Assembly (NCBI RefSeq): GCF_025558425.1
Contig: NZ_CP094718.1
Span: 124,001-188,000, forward strand
DNA from: Staphylococcus sp. IVB6240
GTDB taxonomy: Bacteria > Bacillota > Bacilli > Staphylococcales > Staphylococcaceae
DNA: 64,000 bases
Direction of reading: 5' to 3'
Below, piece by piece: positions 45,501-54,971 of the stretch. Both the position numbers and the translations under genes were made by a program. Every line of letters begins with the position of its first letter. Positions within the stretch are counted from its first letter, which is position 1. The notes beneath the pieces were generated by a model. It searched no databases, was not told the origin of the DNA, and saw nothing but the letters and a program-made list of their open reading frames with translations.

Positions 45501-48500
45501 CTAGAAGGAATCACAGTTCCAGAAGTAACTGACGAAGATGGAAATGGTGTAGCCGACGATGTAGACAAACAAAGAGAAGCAGCTGAAGCTGCAGTTACAG
45601 AGGCAAAAGCAGCAGACAAAGCCGCAAAAGATGCATTAGCGAAGGCAAATGAAGATAGCTTAATCACACCAACAGAAAAAGCCGAGCTAGAAAAACTCCA
45701 ACAAGCCGCAGCAGATAAGAAAGCGGAAGCAACAGCTAAAGTCGAAGCATTACCAGAAGACCAAAAATGTGATTTTCCAACTGAGTTAGACAAACTAGAT
45801 GGAATTACAGTTCCAGAAGTGACTGACGAAGACGAAAATGGCGTAGCTGACGATGTGGACAAGCAAAGAGAAGCAGCCGAAGCTGCAGTCGAAGAGGCAA
45901 AAGCAGCGGATCAAGCAGCGAAAGATGCGTTGGCTGAGGCAAATGAAGATGGCTTAATCACGCCAACAGATAAAAAAGAATTAGAACGTCTACAAGAAGA
46001 GGCAGCAGCGAAGAAAGCAGCAGCAGAAGAGAAAGTTAATGATTTACCAGAAGATCAAAAAGGTGAATTACCAACAGAGTTAGACAAACTAGAAGGAATT
46101 ACAGTTCCAGAAGTGACTGACGAAGATGAAAACGGCGTAGCTGACGATGTAGACAAACAAAGAGAAGCAGCCAAAGCTGCAGTCGAAGAGGCAAAAGCAG
46201 CAGATCAAGCAGCGAAAGATGCGTTGGCTGAGGCAAACGAAAATAACTTAATCACACCAGCTGAGAAAGAAGAATTGGAACGTCTACAAGAAGAGGCAAC
46301 AGCGAAGAAAGCAGCAGCAGAAGAGAAAGTTAATGATTTACCAGAGGATCAAAAAGGTGAATTACCAACTGAGTTAGACAAACTAGATGGAATTACAGTT
46401 CCAGAGGTAAATGACGAAGATGGAAATGGTGTAGCCGACGATGTAGACAAACAAAGAGAAGCAGCTGAAGCTGCAGTTGCAGAGGCAAAAGCAGCAGACA
46501 AAGCCACGAAAGATGCATTGACTGAAGCGAACGAAGATGGCTTAATCACGCCAACGGAAAAAGCGCAATTAGAACGTCTACAAGAAGAGGCAGTAGCGAA
46601 GAAAGCTGAAGCCGCAGAAAAAGTTGAAGTATTACCAGAAGATCAAAAAGGCGAGTTACCATCAGAGTTAGACAAACTAGAAGGAATCACAATTCCAGAA
46701 GTAACTGACGAAGATGAAAATGGCGTAGCTGATACAACAGATGCTCAACGAGCAGAAGCAGAGACAGCAGTGGAAGCAGCTAAGGCAGCGGATAAAGCGG
46801 CAAAAGATGCATTAGCGAAGGCAAATGAAGATGGCTTAATCACGCCAACAGATAAAAAAGAATTAGAACGTCTACAAGAAGAGGCAGCAGCGAAGAAAGC
46901 AGCAGCAGAAGAGAAAGTTAATGATTTACCAGAGGATCAAAAAGGTGAATTACCAACTGAGTTAGACAAACTAGATGGAATTACAGTTCCAGAGGTAAAT
47001 GACGAAGATGGAAATGGTGTAGCCGACGATGTAGACAAACAAAGAGAAGCAGCTGAAGCTGCAGTTGCAGAGGCAAAAGCAGCAGACAAAGCCGCAAAAG
47101 ATGCATTAGCGAAGGCAAATGAAGATAGCTTAATCACACCAACAGAAAAAGCCGAGCTAGAAAAACTCCAACAAGCCGCAGCAGATAAGAAAGCGGAAGC
47201 AACAGCTAAAGTCGAAGCATTACCAGAAGACCAAAAAGGTGATTTGCCAACTGAGTTAGACAAACTAGAAGGAATTACAGTTCCAGAAGTGACTGACGAA
47301 GACGAAAATGGCGTAGCTGACGATGTGGACAAGCAAAGAGAAGCAGCCGAAGCTGCAGTCGAAGAGGCAAAAGCAGCGGATAAAGCGGCAAAAGATGCAT
47401 TAGCGAAGGCAAATGAAGATGGCTTAATCACGCCAACAGATAAAAAAGAATTAGAACGTCTACAAGAAGAGGCAGCAGCGAAGAAAGCAGCAGCAGAAGA
47501 GAAAGTTAATGATTTACCAGAGGATCAAAAAGGTGAATTACCAACTGAGTTAGACAAACTAGATGGAATTACAGTTCCAGAGGTAAATGACGAAGATGGA
47601 AATGGTGTAGCCGACGATGTAGACAAACAAAGAGAAGCAGCTGAAGCTGCAGTTGCAGAGGCAAAAGCAGCAGACAAAGCCGCAAAAGATGCATTAGCGA
47701 AGGCAAATGAAGATAGCTTAATCACACCAACAGAAAAAGCCGAGCTAGAAAAACTCCAACAAGCCGCAGCAGATAAGAAAGCGGAAGCAACAGCTAAAGT
47801 CGAAGCATTACCAGAAGACCAAAAAGGTGATTTGCCAACTGAGTTAGACAAACTAGAAGGAATTACAGTTCCAGAAGTGACTGACGAAGACGAAAATGGC
47901 GTAGCTGACGATGTGGACAAGCAAAGAGAAGCAGCCGAAGCTGCAGTCGAAGAGGCAAAAGCAGCGGATAAAGCGGCAAAAGATGCATTAGCGAAGGCAA
48001 ATGAAGATGGCTTAATCACGCCAACAGATAAAAAAGAATTAGAACGTCTACAAGAAGAGGCAGCAGCGAAGAAAGCAGCAGCAGAAGAGAAAGTTAATGA
48101 TTTACCAGAGGATCAAAAAGGTGAATTACCAACTGAGTTAGACAAACTAGATGGAATTACAGTTCCAGAGGTAAATGACGAAGATGGAAATGGTGTAGCC
48201 GACGATGTAGACAAACAAAGAGAAGCAGCTGAAGCTGCAGTTGCAGAGGCAAAAGCAGCAGACAAAGCCGCAAAAGATGCATTAGCGAAGGCAAATGAAG
48301 ATAGCTTAATCACACCAACAGAAAAAGCCGAGCTAGAAAAACTCCAACAAGCCGCAGCAGATAAGAAAGCGGAAGCAACAGCTAAAGTCGAAGCATTACC
48401 AGAAGACCAAAAAGGTGATTTGCCAACTGAGTTAGACAAACTAGAAGGAATTACAGTTCCAGAAGTGACTGACGAAGACGAAAATGGCGTAGCTGACGAT

Positions 48501-51500
48501 GTGGACAAGCAAAGAGAAGCAGCCAAAGCTGCAGTCGAAGAGGCAAAAGCAGCAGATAAAGCGGCGAAAGATGCATTAGCTAATTTAAATAAAGAAGGTT
48601 TAATCACGCCAACAGATAAAAAAGAATTAGAACGTCTACAAGAAGAAGCGGCAGCGAAGAAAGCAGCAGCAGAAGAGAAAGTTAATGATTTACCAGAGGA
48701 TCAAAAAGGCGAGTTACTAACAGAGTTAGATAAATTAGATGGAATTACAATTCCAGAGGTAAATGACGAAGATGGAAATGGTGTAGCCGATGATGTAGAC
48801 AAACAAAGAGAAGCAGCCAAAGCTGCTGTAGAGGAAGCTAAGGCAGCAGATCAAGCAGCGAAAAAAGCGTTAGAAGATATAAATAAAGAAGGTTTAATCA
48901 CGCCAACAGATAAAAAAGAATTAGAGCGTCTAGAAGAAGAAGCAGCAGCAAAGAAAGCGGCAGCAGAAGAGAAAGTTAATGATTTACCAGAGGATCAAAA
49001 AGGTGAATTACCAACTGAGTTAGACAAACTAGAAGGAATTACAGTTCCAGAGGTAAATGACGAAGATGGAAATGGTGTAGCTGACGATGTGGACAAACAA
49101 AGAGAAGCAGCTGAAGCTGCAGTTGCAGAGGCAAAAGCAACAGACAAAGCCGCGAAAGATGCATTGACTGAAGCGAACGAAGATGGCTTAATCACGCCAA
49201 CGGAAAAAGCGGAATTAGAACGTCTACAAGAAGAGGCAGTAGCGAAGAAAGCTGAAGCCGCAGAAAAAGTTGAAGCATTACCAGAAGATCAAAAAGGCGA
49301 GTTACCATCAGAGTTAGACAAACTAGAAGGAATCACAATTCCAGAAGTAACTGACGAAGATGAAAATGGCGTAGCTGATACAACAGATGCTCAACGAGCA
49401 GAAGCAGAGATAGCAGTGGAAGCAGCTAAGGCAGCGGATAAAGCGGCAAAAGATGCATTAGCGAAGGCAAATGAAGATGGCTTAATCACGCCAACAGATA
49501 AAAAAGAATTAGAACGTCTACAAGAAGAGGCAGCAGCGAAGAAAGCAGCAGCAGAAGAGAAAGTTAATGATTTACCAGAAGATCAAAAAGGTGAATTACC
49601 AACAGAGTTAGACAAACTAGAAGGAATTACAGTTCCAGAGGTAAATGACGAAGATGGAAATGGTGTAACCGACGATGTAGACAAACAAAGAGAAGCAGCT
49701 GAAGCTGCAGTTGCAGAGGCAAAAGCAGCAGACAAAGCCGCAAAAGATGCATTAGCGAAGGCAAATGAAGATAGCTTAATCACACAAACAGAAAAAGCCG
49801 AGCTAGAAAAACTCCAACAAGCCGCAGCAGATAAGAAAGCGGAAGCAACAGCTAAAGTCGAAGCATTACCAGAAGACCAAAAAGGTGATTTGCCAACTGA
49901 GTTAGACAAACTAGAAGGAATTACAGTTCCAGAAGTGACTGACGAAGACGAAAATGGCGTAGCTGACGATGTGGACAAGCAAAGAGAAGCAGCCAAAGCT
50001 GCAGTCGAAGAGGCAAAAGCAGCGGATAAAGCGGCAAAAGATGCATTAGCGAAGGCAAATGAAGATGGCTTAATCACGCCAACAGATAAAAAAGAATTAG
50101 AACGTCTACAAGAAGAGGCAGCAGCGAAGAAAGCAGCAGCAGAAGAGAAAGTTAATGATTTACCAGAGGATCAAAAAGGTGAATTACCAACTGAGTTAGA
50201 CAAACTAGATGGAATTACAGTTCCAGAGGTAAATGACGAAGATGGAAATGGTGTAGCCGACGATGTAGACAAACAAAGAGAAGCAGCTGAAGCTGCAGTT
50301 GCAGAGGCAAAAGCAGCAGACAAAGCCGCGAAAGATGCATTGACTGAAGCGAACGAAGATGGCTTAATCACGCCAACGGAAAAAGCGGAATTAGAACGTC
50401 TACAAGAAGAGGCAGTAGCGAAGAAAGCTGAAGCCACAGAAAAAGTTGAAGCATTACCAGAAGATCAAAAAGGCGAGTTACCATCAGAGTTAGACAAACT
50501 AGAAGGAATCACAATTCCAGAAGTAACTGACGAAGATGAAAATGGTGTAGCTGATGATGTAGACGCTCAACGAGCAGAAGCAGAGGCAGCAGTCGCAGAT
50601 GCAAAAGCAGCGGATAAAGCCGCGAAAGATGCATTGACTGAAGCGAACGAAGATGGCTTAATCATGCCAACAGAAAAAGCCGAGCTAGAAAAACTCCAAC
50701 AAGCTGCAGCTGATAAGAAGGCTGAAGCCGCAGCTAAAGTTGAAGCATTACCAGAAGACCAAAAAGGTGACTTACCATCAGAGTTAGACAAACTAGAAGG
50801 AATCACAGTTCCAGAAGTAACTGACGAAGATGAAAACGGAGTAGCCGATACGACAGATGCTCAACGTACAGATGCGGAAAAAGCTGTGGAAGAGGCGAAA
50901 CAAGCAGATCAAGCGGCAAAAGATGGATTAGCTAAGGCGAATGAAGATGGATTAATCACACCAACAGAAAAAGCCGAGCTAGAAAAACTCCAACAAGCTG
51001 CAGCTGATAAGAAGGCTGAAGCCGCAGCTAAGGTTGAAGCATTGCCAGAAGACCAAAAAGGCGAGTTGCCATCAGAGTTAGACAAACTAGAAGGAATCAC
51101 AGTTCCAGAAGTAACTGACGAAGATGAAAATGGCGTAGCTGATGATGTAGATGCTCAACGAGCAGAAGCAGAGACAGCAGTAGAAGCAGCTAAGGCAGCG
51201 GATAAAGCGGCAAAAGATGCATTGACTGAAGCGAATGAAGATGGCTTAATTACACCAACAGAAAAAGCTGAGCTAGAAAAACTCCAACAAGATGCAGCAG
51301 AGAAGAAGGCTGAAGCCACAGAAAAAGTCGAAGCATTACCAGAGGATCAAAAAGGCGAGTTACCATCAGAGTTAGACAAACTAGAAGGAATCATAGTTCC
51401 AGAAGTAACTGACGAAGATGAAAACGGCGTAGCTGATACAACAGATGCTCAACGAGCAGAAGCAGAGGCAGCAGTCGCAGATGCAAAAGCAGCGGATAAA

Positions 51501-53183
51501 GCCGCGAAAGATGCATTAACAGAGGCAAACGAAGATGGCTTAATTACACCAACAGAAAAAGCCGAGCTAGAAAAACTGCAACAAGCTGCAGCTGATAAGA
51601 AGGCTGAAGCAGAAGCTAAGGTTGAACCCTTACCAGAAGATCAAAAAGGCGACTTACCATCAGAGTTAGATAAGTTAGACGGAATTATAATTCCAGAAGT
51701 AAATGATTCTGACGAAAATGGAGTAGCTGACGATACAGATGCTCAACGAGTAGATGCAGAAAAAGCAGTGGAAGAGGCAAAACAAGCTGATCAAGCCGCG
51801 AAATCCGCATTGGCTAAGGCAAATGAAGATGGATTAATCACGCCAACTGAAAAAGCAGAGTTAGAAAAATTACAACAAGCCGCAGCAGAGAAGAAAGCGG
51901 AAGCAGAAGCTAAGGTTGAAGCCTTACCAGAAGGTCAAAAAGGTGACTTACCGGCTGAATTAGATAAGCTAGACGGCATCACGGTTCCAGAAGTAAATGA
52001 TTCTGACGAAAATGGAGTAGCTGACGATACAGATGCTCAACGTACAGATGCGGAAAAAGCAGTGGAAGCAGCTAAGGCAGCGGATCAAGCCGCAAAAGAT
52101 GCATTAGCTAAAGCGAAAGAAGATGGTTTAATCACACCGACAGAAAAAGCCGAGCTAGAAAAACTGCAACAAGCCGCTATTGATAAAAAAGTGGAAGCAA
52201 CAGCAAAAGTTGAAGCATTACTAGAAAATCAGAAAGGTGATTTACCATCAGAGTTAGAAAAACTAGATGGAATTACAGTTCCAGAAGTAAATGATGCAGA
52301 CGAAAATGGAATTGCCGATGGTACAGACGCGCAACGAGTAGATGCGGAAAAAGCAGTAGAAGCAGCGAAGAAAGCAGATCAAGCGGCAAAAGATGCATTA
52401 GCAGAGGTAAATAAAGATGGATTAATCACGCCAACGGAAAAAGCAGAATTAGAAAAACTACAAGAAGCTGCAGCTGATAAGAAGGCTGAAGCAACAGCAA
52501 AAGTCGATGCTTTACCAGAAGATCAAAAAGGCGACTTACCATCAGAATTAGATAAGTTAGACGGTATTATAATTCCAGAAGTAAATGATTCTGATGAAAA
52601 TGGAGTAGCCGATACAACAGATGCCCAACGAGCAGATGCGGAAAATGCAGTAGAAGCCGCGAAACAAGCAGATCAAGCGGCAAAAGATGCATTAGCCAAA
52701 GCACAAGCAGATGGTATCATTACACCGGATGAAAAGGCAGAATTAGAACGTCTACAAGAAGAGGCAGCAGCGAAGAAAGCGGAAGCGACAGCTAAAGTCG
52801 ATGCGTTACCAGAGGATCAAAAAGGTGATTTACCAGAAGAACTTGATAAATTGACAGGTATCGTAGTTCCAGAAGTTACCGACAAGAATGATGGCGACCA
52901 ATCTGATAAGGACACGAATACTGAAGGTCAACAAGAAAAACCTGGCGTATCACCAACGAAACCGACAGAAAAAGGCAATGATTCAATCCCTGTAGATGGA
53001 GAGACAATTAAGGAAGAAGCACCGTCTCACAAAGATTCAGAAGGTAAAAAACAAACACTTCATGAATTACCAGAAACAGGACAAGATTCACAACAACCAA
53101 TCACGTTATTTGGTGGATTGATCACTGCTTTAGGTGGACTATTGTTCTTCAGAAGACGTAAAGATGAAAAAGAAAGTAAATAG
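42531..53183 (+). CDS. Giant YSIRK/LPXTG surface protein with 28 repeats of about 98 residues
   Basis: A 3550-aa wall-anchored protein. The signal peptide carries YSIRKVSFGTASLLIGATL, with cleavage probably after AQA43. Residues 44 to about 230 are a Glu/Thr-rich low-complexity region. A non-repetitive region (about 245-710) with beta-type sequence is the likely ligand-binding part; I do not recognise it. From about 713 to 3446 there are 28 repeats of about 98 residues. Each has Ala/Lys/Glu-rich helices around GLITPTEKAELEKLQQ, then LPEDQKGDLPSELDKL, EGITVPEV, and a loop like DEDENGVADDVD. That loop follows the D-x-D-x-N/D-G-x-x-D pattern of calcium-binding thrombospondin type 3 loops. LPETG is at 3513-3517, followed by a hydrophobic segment and basic tail. 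It is likely exported by the normal Sec route and anchored by sortase A. A long fibrillar stalk is inferred. Confidence 0.9.
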   Translation: MNNKNNFLSNRLNKYSIRKVSFGTASLLIGATLLFGVNNDAQAAEETKANTVSEGQTGEGEPAVAEEAATEVSEALVNEETVQAEPSEVEATDVSEQEEVATDESETTDVVEEETTQEVSEETATEKQTETEKETTTEETETASETQEEKSPAEAIKQEIAEASETVTEVKQPDHYQEANEATSTEEVVTAGETVQSNETVETPDVPATRYDAAVALSEELEKNKPYATTSGTAFRSAFRSVPTTRAADTYTGKIIDYPGDLVQKLNDPSIAVAPGNINFSPKFVDGKSKSYAFLVNSNGTITKKQLATNSSGTVVAYRGTYVELSNNAPEAYVYLSNVGIAGGHIVDAIAKVSIIPSKDGDAANTRYFFMSGRDYLSLASRKGGGAKVDLTFVEHKEQSEFDNLYNTVQLSQTTKDALLQQLDSIKGAETSVSGLLNVYDLDDYSATKSKDSRKSITFERNQVDKLYVSNETRQQSSALMELTEDKVTLTSGSGNFGGTYDNNKRVTVTFENQSQLNYTITGSGASGPAFHPDGLLLLQVPPYHVEDVSTTTGQDDQFVIHQTVPARDVRKTNTLPTNVTLGVQAPEGVKLTLKENTTSLFTADKSASTDNNLTIVPGKNGNKDLNLLKNATYYNKIYDLPITASHGLTLADIENNTSKWQALQQYYDKDEEVLKVPLTYTFDNSAQSWDNLTTDKTVAVMNVSDDIKDAFRRIDEAAAAVEEAKKADEAAKAALAEVNENGLITPTEVEKLTAAQQNAIAKKTAATNIVNQLPAAYQGDMPTTLAGLTGIDVPAVTDENENGVADNVDTLVDDAKKAVEAAKDADQAAKTELAKANGNNLITPEEEAKLKDLAQKAEEAKAAAEAAVAKLPEEPQSVKEQKDTMTGELSSLDGITVPKINDKDGNNVADDVDALVDEAKKAVEAAKEADQAAKDALDKANENSLITPTEKAELEKLQQVAADKKAAAEEKVNDLPEDQKGDLPSELDKLEGITVPEVTDEDGNGVADDVDKQREAAEAAVTEAKAADKAAKDALAKANEDSLITPTEKAELEKLQQAAADKKAEATAKVEALPEDQKCDFPTELDKLDGITVPEVTDEDENGVADDVDKQREAAEAAVEEAKAADQAAKDALAEANEDGLITPTDKKELERLQEEAAAKKAAAEEKVNDLPEDQKGELPTELDKLEGITVPEVTDEDENGVADDVDKQREAAKAAVEEAKAADQAAKDALAEANENNLITPAEKEELERLQEEATAKKAAAEEKVNDLPEDQKGELPTELDKLDGITVPEVNDEDGNGVADDVDKQREAAEAAVAEAKAADKATKDALTEANEDGLITPTEKAQLERLQEEAVAKKAEAAEKVEVLPEDQKGELPSELDKLEGITIPEVTDEDENGVADTTDAQRAEAETAVEAAKAADKAAKDALAKANEDGLITPTDKKELERLQEEAAAKKAAAEEKVNDLPEDQKGELPTELDKLDGITVPEVNDEDGNGVADDVDKQREAAEAAVAEAKAADKAAKDALAKANEDSLITPTEKAELEKLQQAAADKKAEATAKVEALPEDQKGDLPTELDKLEGITVPEVTDEDENGVADDVDKQREAAEAAVEEAKAADKAAKDALAKANEDGLITPTDKKELERLQEEAAAKKAAAEEKVNDLPEDQKGELPTELDKLDGITVPEVNDEDGNGVADDVDKQREAAEAAVAEAKAADKAAKDALAKANEDSLITPTEKAELEKLQQAAADKKAEATAKVEALPEDQKGDLPTELDKLEGITVPEVTDEDENGVADDVDKQREAAEAAVEEAKAADKAAKDALAKANEDGLITPTDKKELERLQEEAAAKKAAAEEKVNDLPEDQKGELPTELDKLDGITVPEVNDEDGNGVADDVDKQREAAEAAVAEAKAADKAAKDALAKANEDSLITPTEKAELEKLQQAAADKKAEATAKVEALPEDQKGDLPTELDKLEGITVPEVTDEDENGVADDVDKQREAAKAAVEEAKAADKAAKDALANLNKEGLITPTDKKELERLQEEAAAKKAAAEEKVNDLPEDQKGELLTELDKLDGITIPEVNDEDGNGVADDVDKQREAAKAAVEEAKAADQAAKKALEDINKEGLITPTDKKELERLEEEAAAKKAAAEEKVNDLPEDQKGELPTELDKLEGITVPEVNDEDGNGVADDVDKQREAAEAAVAEAKATDKAAKDALTEANEDGLITPTEKAELERLQEEAVAKKAEAAEKVEALPEDQKGELPSELDKLEGITIPEVTDEDENGVADTTDAQRAEAEIAVEAAKAADKAAKDALAKANEDGLITPTDKKELERLQEEAAAKKAAAEEKVNDLPEDQKGELPTELDKLEGITVPEVNDEDGNGVTDDVDKQREAAEAAVAEAKAADKAAKDALAKANEDSLITQTEKAELEKLQQAAADKKAEATAKVEALPEDQKGDLPTELDKLEGITVPEVTDEDENGVADDVDKQREAAKAAVEEAKAADKAAKDALAKANEDGLITPTDKKELERLQEEAAAKKAAAEEKVNDLPEDQKGELPTELDKLDGITVPEVNDEDGNGVADDVDKQREAAEAAVAEAKAADKAAKDALTEANEDGLITPTEKAELERLQEEAVAKKAEATEKVEALPEDQKGELPSELDKLEGITIPEVTDEDENGVADDVDAQRAEAEAAVADAKAADKAAKDALTEANEDGLIMPTEKAELEKLQQAAADKKAEAAAKVEALPEDQKGDLPSELDKLEGITVPEVTDEDENGVADTTDAQRTDAEKAVEEAKQADQAAKDGLAKANEDGLITPTEKAELEKLQQAAADKKAEAAAKVEALPEDQKGELPSELDKLEGITVPEVTDEDENGVADDVDAQRAEAETAVEAAKAADKAAKDALTEANEDGLITPTEKAELEKLQQDAAEKKAEATEKVEALPEDQKGELPSELDKLEGIIVPEVTDEDENGVADTTDAQRAEAEAAVADAKAADKAAKDALTEANEDGLITPTEKAELEKLQQAAADKKAEAEAKVEPLPEDQKGDLPSELDKLDGIIIPEVNDSDENGVADDTDAQRVDAEKAVEEAKQADQAAKSALAKANEDGLITPTEKAELEKLQQAAAEKKAEAEAKVEALPEGQKGDLPAELDKLDGITVPEVNDSDENGVADDTDAQRTDAEKAVEAAKAADQAAKDALAKAKEDGLITPTEKAELEKLQQAAIDKKVEATAKVEALLENQKGDLPSELEKLDGITVPEVNDADENGIADGTDAQRVDAEKAVEAAKKADQAAKDALAEVNKDGLITPTEKAELEKLQEAAADKKAEATAKVDALPEDQKGDLPSELDKLDGIIIPEVNDSDENGVADTTDAQRADAENAVEAAKQADQAAKDALAKAQADGIITPDEKAELERLQEEAAAKKAEATAKVDALPEDQKGDLPEELDKLTGIVVPEVTDKNDGDQSDKDTNTEGQQEKPGVSPTKPTEKGNDSIPVDGETIKEEAPSHKDSEGKKQTLHELPETGQDSQQPITLFGGLITALGGLLFFRRRKDEKESK
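44670..52890 (+). repeat. 28 tandem repeats of about 294 bp within the giant gene
   Basis: The motif LITPT recurs 28 times (with small variants such as LITQT, LIMPT and IITPD) every 98 codons or so. In the centre (about 46800-48500) the repeats are near-identical as 588-bp pairs that alternate a TDKKELERLQE type and a TEKAELEKLQQ type; towards both ends they diverge. Confidence 0.93.
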
Positions 53184-53197
53184 GCATTAATGAAAGG

Positions 53198-53232
53198 AGC
53201 AGCAGAACCTTAAATGGTCTGTTGCTTTTTTC
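53198..53232 (+). terminator. Terminator of the giant gene
   Basis: AGCAGCAGAAC pairs with GTCTGTTGCT around a short AT loop, followed by a T run (TTTTTTC). Confidence 0.7.
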
Positions 53233-53248
53233 TTACCAAGACAAACAA

Positions 53249-53291
53249 AACCCCCTCTCTTTGGGACATGACATCCTAAAGAGAGGGGGTT
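53249..53291. terminator. Strong bidirectional terminator
   Basis: AACCCCCTCTCTTT (53249-53262) pairs perfectly with AAAGAGAGGGGGTT (53278-53291). It separates the giant gene from the convergent lqo operon. Confidence 0.9.
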
Positions 53292-53303
53292 ATCATTTAT
53301 AGA

Positions 53304-53405
53304 TTAGTATTCGATATTTGGCATTTTGTTAACATGTGTTTGATAACGTTTTAATGCAGCTGTTGCTACACCAAGAATAATTGACACAACAATTAATTTT
53401 TTCAT
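53304..53405 (-). CDS. Very small membrane protein (33 aa) downstream of lqo
   Basis: A 33-codon frame with AAAGGAG about 11 bases before its ATG, encoding MKKLIVVSIILGVATAALKR and then a short polar tail ending NKMPNIEY. One hydrophobic segment. It starts 18 bases after the lqo stop and ends before the strong terminator, so it is co-transcribed with lqo. Function unknown; the ribosome site and position are the evidence. Confidence 0.55.
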   Translation of the reverse strand: MKKLIVVSIILGVATAALKRYQTHVNKMPNIEY

Positions 53406-53422
53406 ATCGGTGCGCACTCCTT

Positions 53423-54913
53423 TTATTCGTAATAGTTCAATTCTAAGTCTTTAGAAGTTTGTTCACGTGTTTTGCGCATTAATGCTTCATCATCGATTAA
53501 TGATTTGCCATAAGAAGGAATCATTTTTTGGATTTTGGCTTTCCAAGCTGATAATTCTTCAGGGAAGTTGCGTTCGATTACTTCTAAAGCAACTGATACT
53601 GAAGTAGATGCCCCTGGTGATTCGCCAAGTAATGCAATGACAGTATGATCTTCAGAGTTTACAACTTCTGTACCAAATTGGATGAAGCCTTTACCGTATT
53701 CTTCTGTATCTTTGATAACTTGAACACGTTTACCAGCAGTATATAACTCCCAGTCTTCGTCACGTGCTTCAGGAACGAATGTACGTAAGTGGTTCATGCA
53801 ACCTTCTTTTGTCATTAAGATTTGATCAAAAGAGTATTTTAATAATGGTAAGTTTTTCGCAGCAGACGCTAACAACGTTGTGATATTGTATGGTTTAACT
53901 GACTTGAATAAGTCTAAGTTTGAACCATTTTTCAAGAATTTAGGTCCAACGCTTGCGAATGGTCCGAATAAGATTGTTTTCTTACCATCGATGTAACGTG
54001 TATCTAAGTGAGGTACTGTCATTGGAGGTGTACCAGGTGGTTCTTTACCGTAAACTTTCACCCCATGTTCTTCAATAACAGATGGGTTTGTACATGCTAA
54101 GAATTGACCTGTAATAGGGAATCCACCTAAGTTTTTACTTTCAGGGATACCTGTTTTTTGTAATAACGGAATCGCACCGCCACCAGCACCGATAAAGATA
54201 ACGTCTGCAATTTCAGTTTGAACGTTACCAGTTTTACGGTTGCGGACTTTTACTTCCCATTTGCCATCTTCACGGCGGTGGAAGTTTGTTACTTCGTGGT
54301 TATAATGAACTGCTGCATTCGGGTGTTTTTCGATGCTGCGTGCCATTTTACGTGTTAACTCACCGAAGTTTACGTCTGTACCTTCATCAATTTTACTTGC
54401 TGCCATAACGTCACTTGCGCTACGACCTTTCATCATTAATGGCATCCATTTTCTCATTACTTCGATGTCTTCTGTATATTCGATGTTATCGAACATAGGG
54501 AATTGTTTCATCGCTTCGTAACGTGCTTTTAAGAACTTCACGTTGTTTACACCACGTACGAATGAAATGTGTGGAAGTGGGTTGATGAAGTCTCTTGGAG
54601 TATCGATGTTTTTACTTTTTACAAGATAACTCCAGAATTGTTTTGAAATCTCGAACTCTTCATTGATACTTTTCGCTTTTTCGATATCAATAGAGCCATC
54701 AGGTTGTTGTACTGTGTAGTTAAGCTCGCAAAGTGCAGCATGTCCAGTACCTGCGTTATGGTTCTCGTTTGAACTTTCTTCACCTGGCTGATCTAATCGC
54801 TCGTAAAGCTTAATATTCCAGTCGGGCTCAAGGTCTTTGATCATTGAACCGAACGTTGTGCTTAGTACACCTGCTCCAATAATAATAATATCTTTGCTGT
54901 GTTTGCTTGTCAT
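53423..54913 (-). CDS. lqo: L-lactate:quinone oxidoreductase (Mqo2/Lqo type)
   Basis: A 496-aa FAD-dependent membrane-associated dehydrogenase of the malate:quinone oxidoreductase family. The N-terminal dinucleotide motif is IIIIGAGVLSTTFGSMI; SSNENHNAGTGHAALCELNY, IGAGGGAIPLLQKTGIPES and LLGESPGASTSVSVALEV are family signatures. The sequence follows S. aureus Mqo2, which was shown to act as lactate:quinone oxidoreductase (Lqo), more closely than Mqo1. The gene is divergent from a lactate permease gene, which fits lactate. The start at 54913 has AAAGGTGATC upstream; the longer frame extends into the promoter. The reaction passes electrons from lactate to menaquinone, yielding pyruvate. Confidence 0.85.
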   Translation of the reverse strand: MTSKHSKDIIIIGAGVLSTTFGSMIKDLEPDWNIKLYERLDQPGEESSNENHNAGTGHAALCELNYTVQQPDGSIDIEKAKSINEEFEISKQFWSYLVKSKNIDTPRDFINPLPHISFVRGVNNVKFLKARYEAMKQFPMFDNIEYTEDIEVMRKWMPLMMKGRSASDVMAASKIDEGTDVNFGELTRKMARSIEKHPNAAVHYNHEVTNFHRREDGKWEVKVRNRKTGNVQTEIADVIFIGAGGGAIPLLQKTGIPESKNLGGFPITGQFLACTNPSVIEEHGVKVYGKEPPGTPPMTVPHLDTRYIDGKKTILFGPFASVGPKFLKNGSNLDLFKSVKPYNITTLLASAAKNLPLLKYSFDQILMTKEGCMNHLRTFVPEARDEDWELYTAGKRVQVIKDTEEYGKGFIQFGTEVVNSEDHTVIALLGESPGASTSVSVALEVIERNFPEELSAWKAKIQKMIPSYGKSLIDDEALMRKTREQTSKDLELNYYE

Positions 54914-54971
54914 AAAGATCACCTTTCTGTTTGGCTTAAGAGCAAGGCATGGTTTTACCTTGTTATGACTT

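Noticed and set aside
45323-51100. Series of minus-strand frames of 60-180 codons inside the giant gene
   Set aside because: They recur every 588 or so bases and simply follow the repeat period; no ribosome sites and Ser/Ala-rich nonsense sequence.
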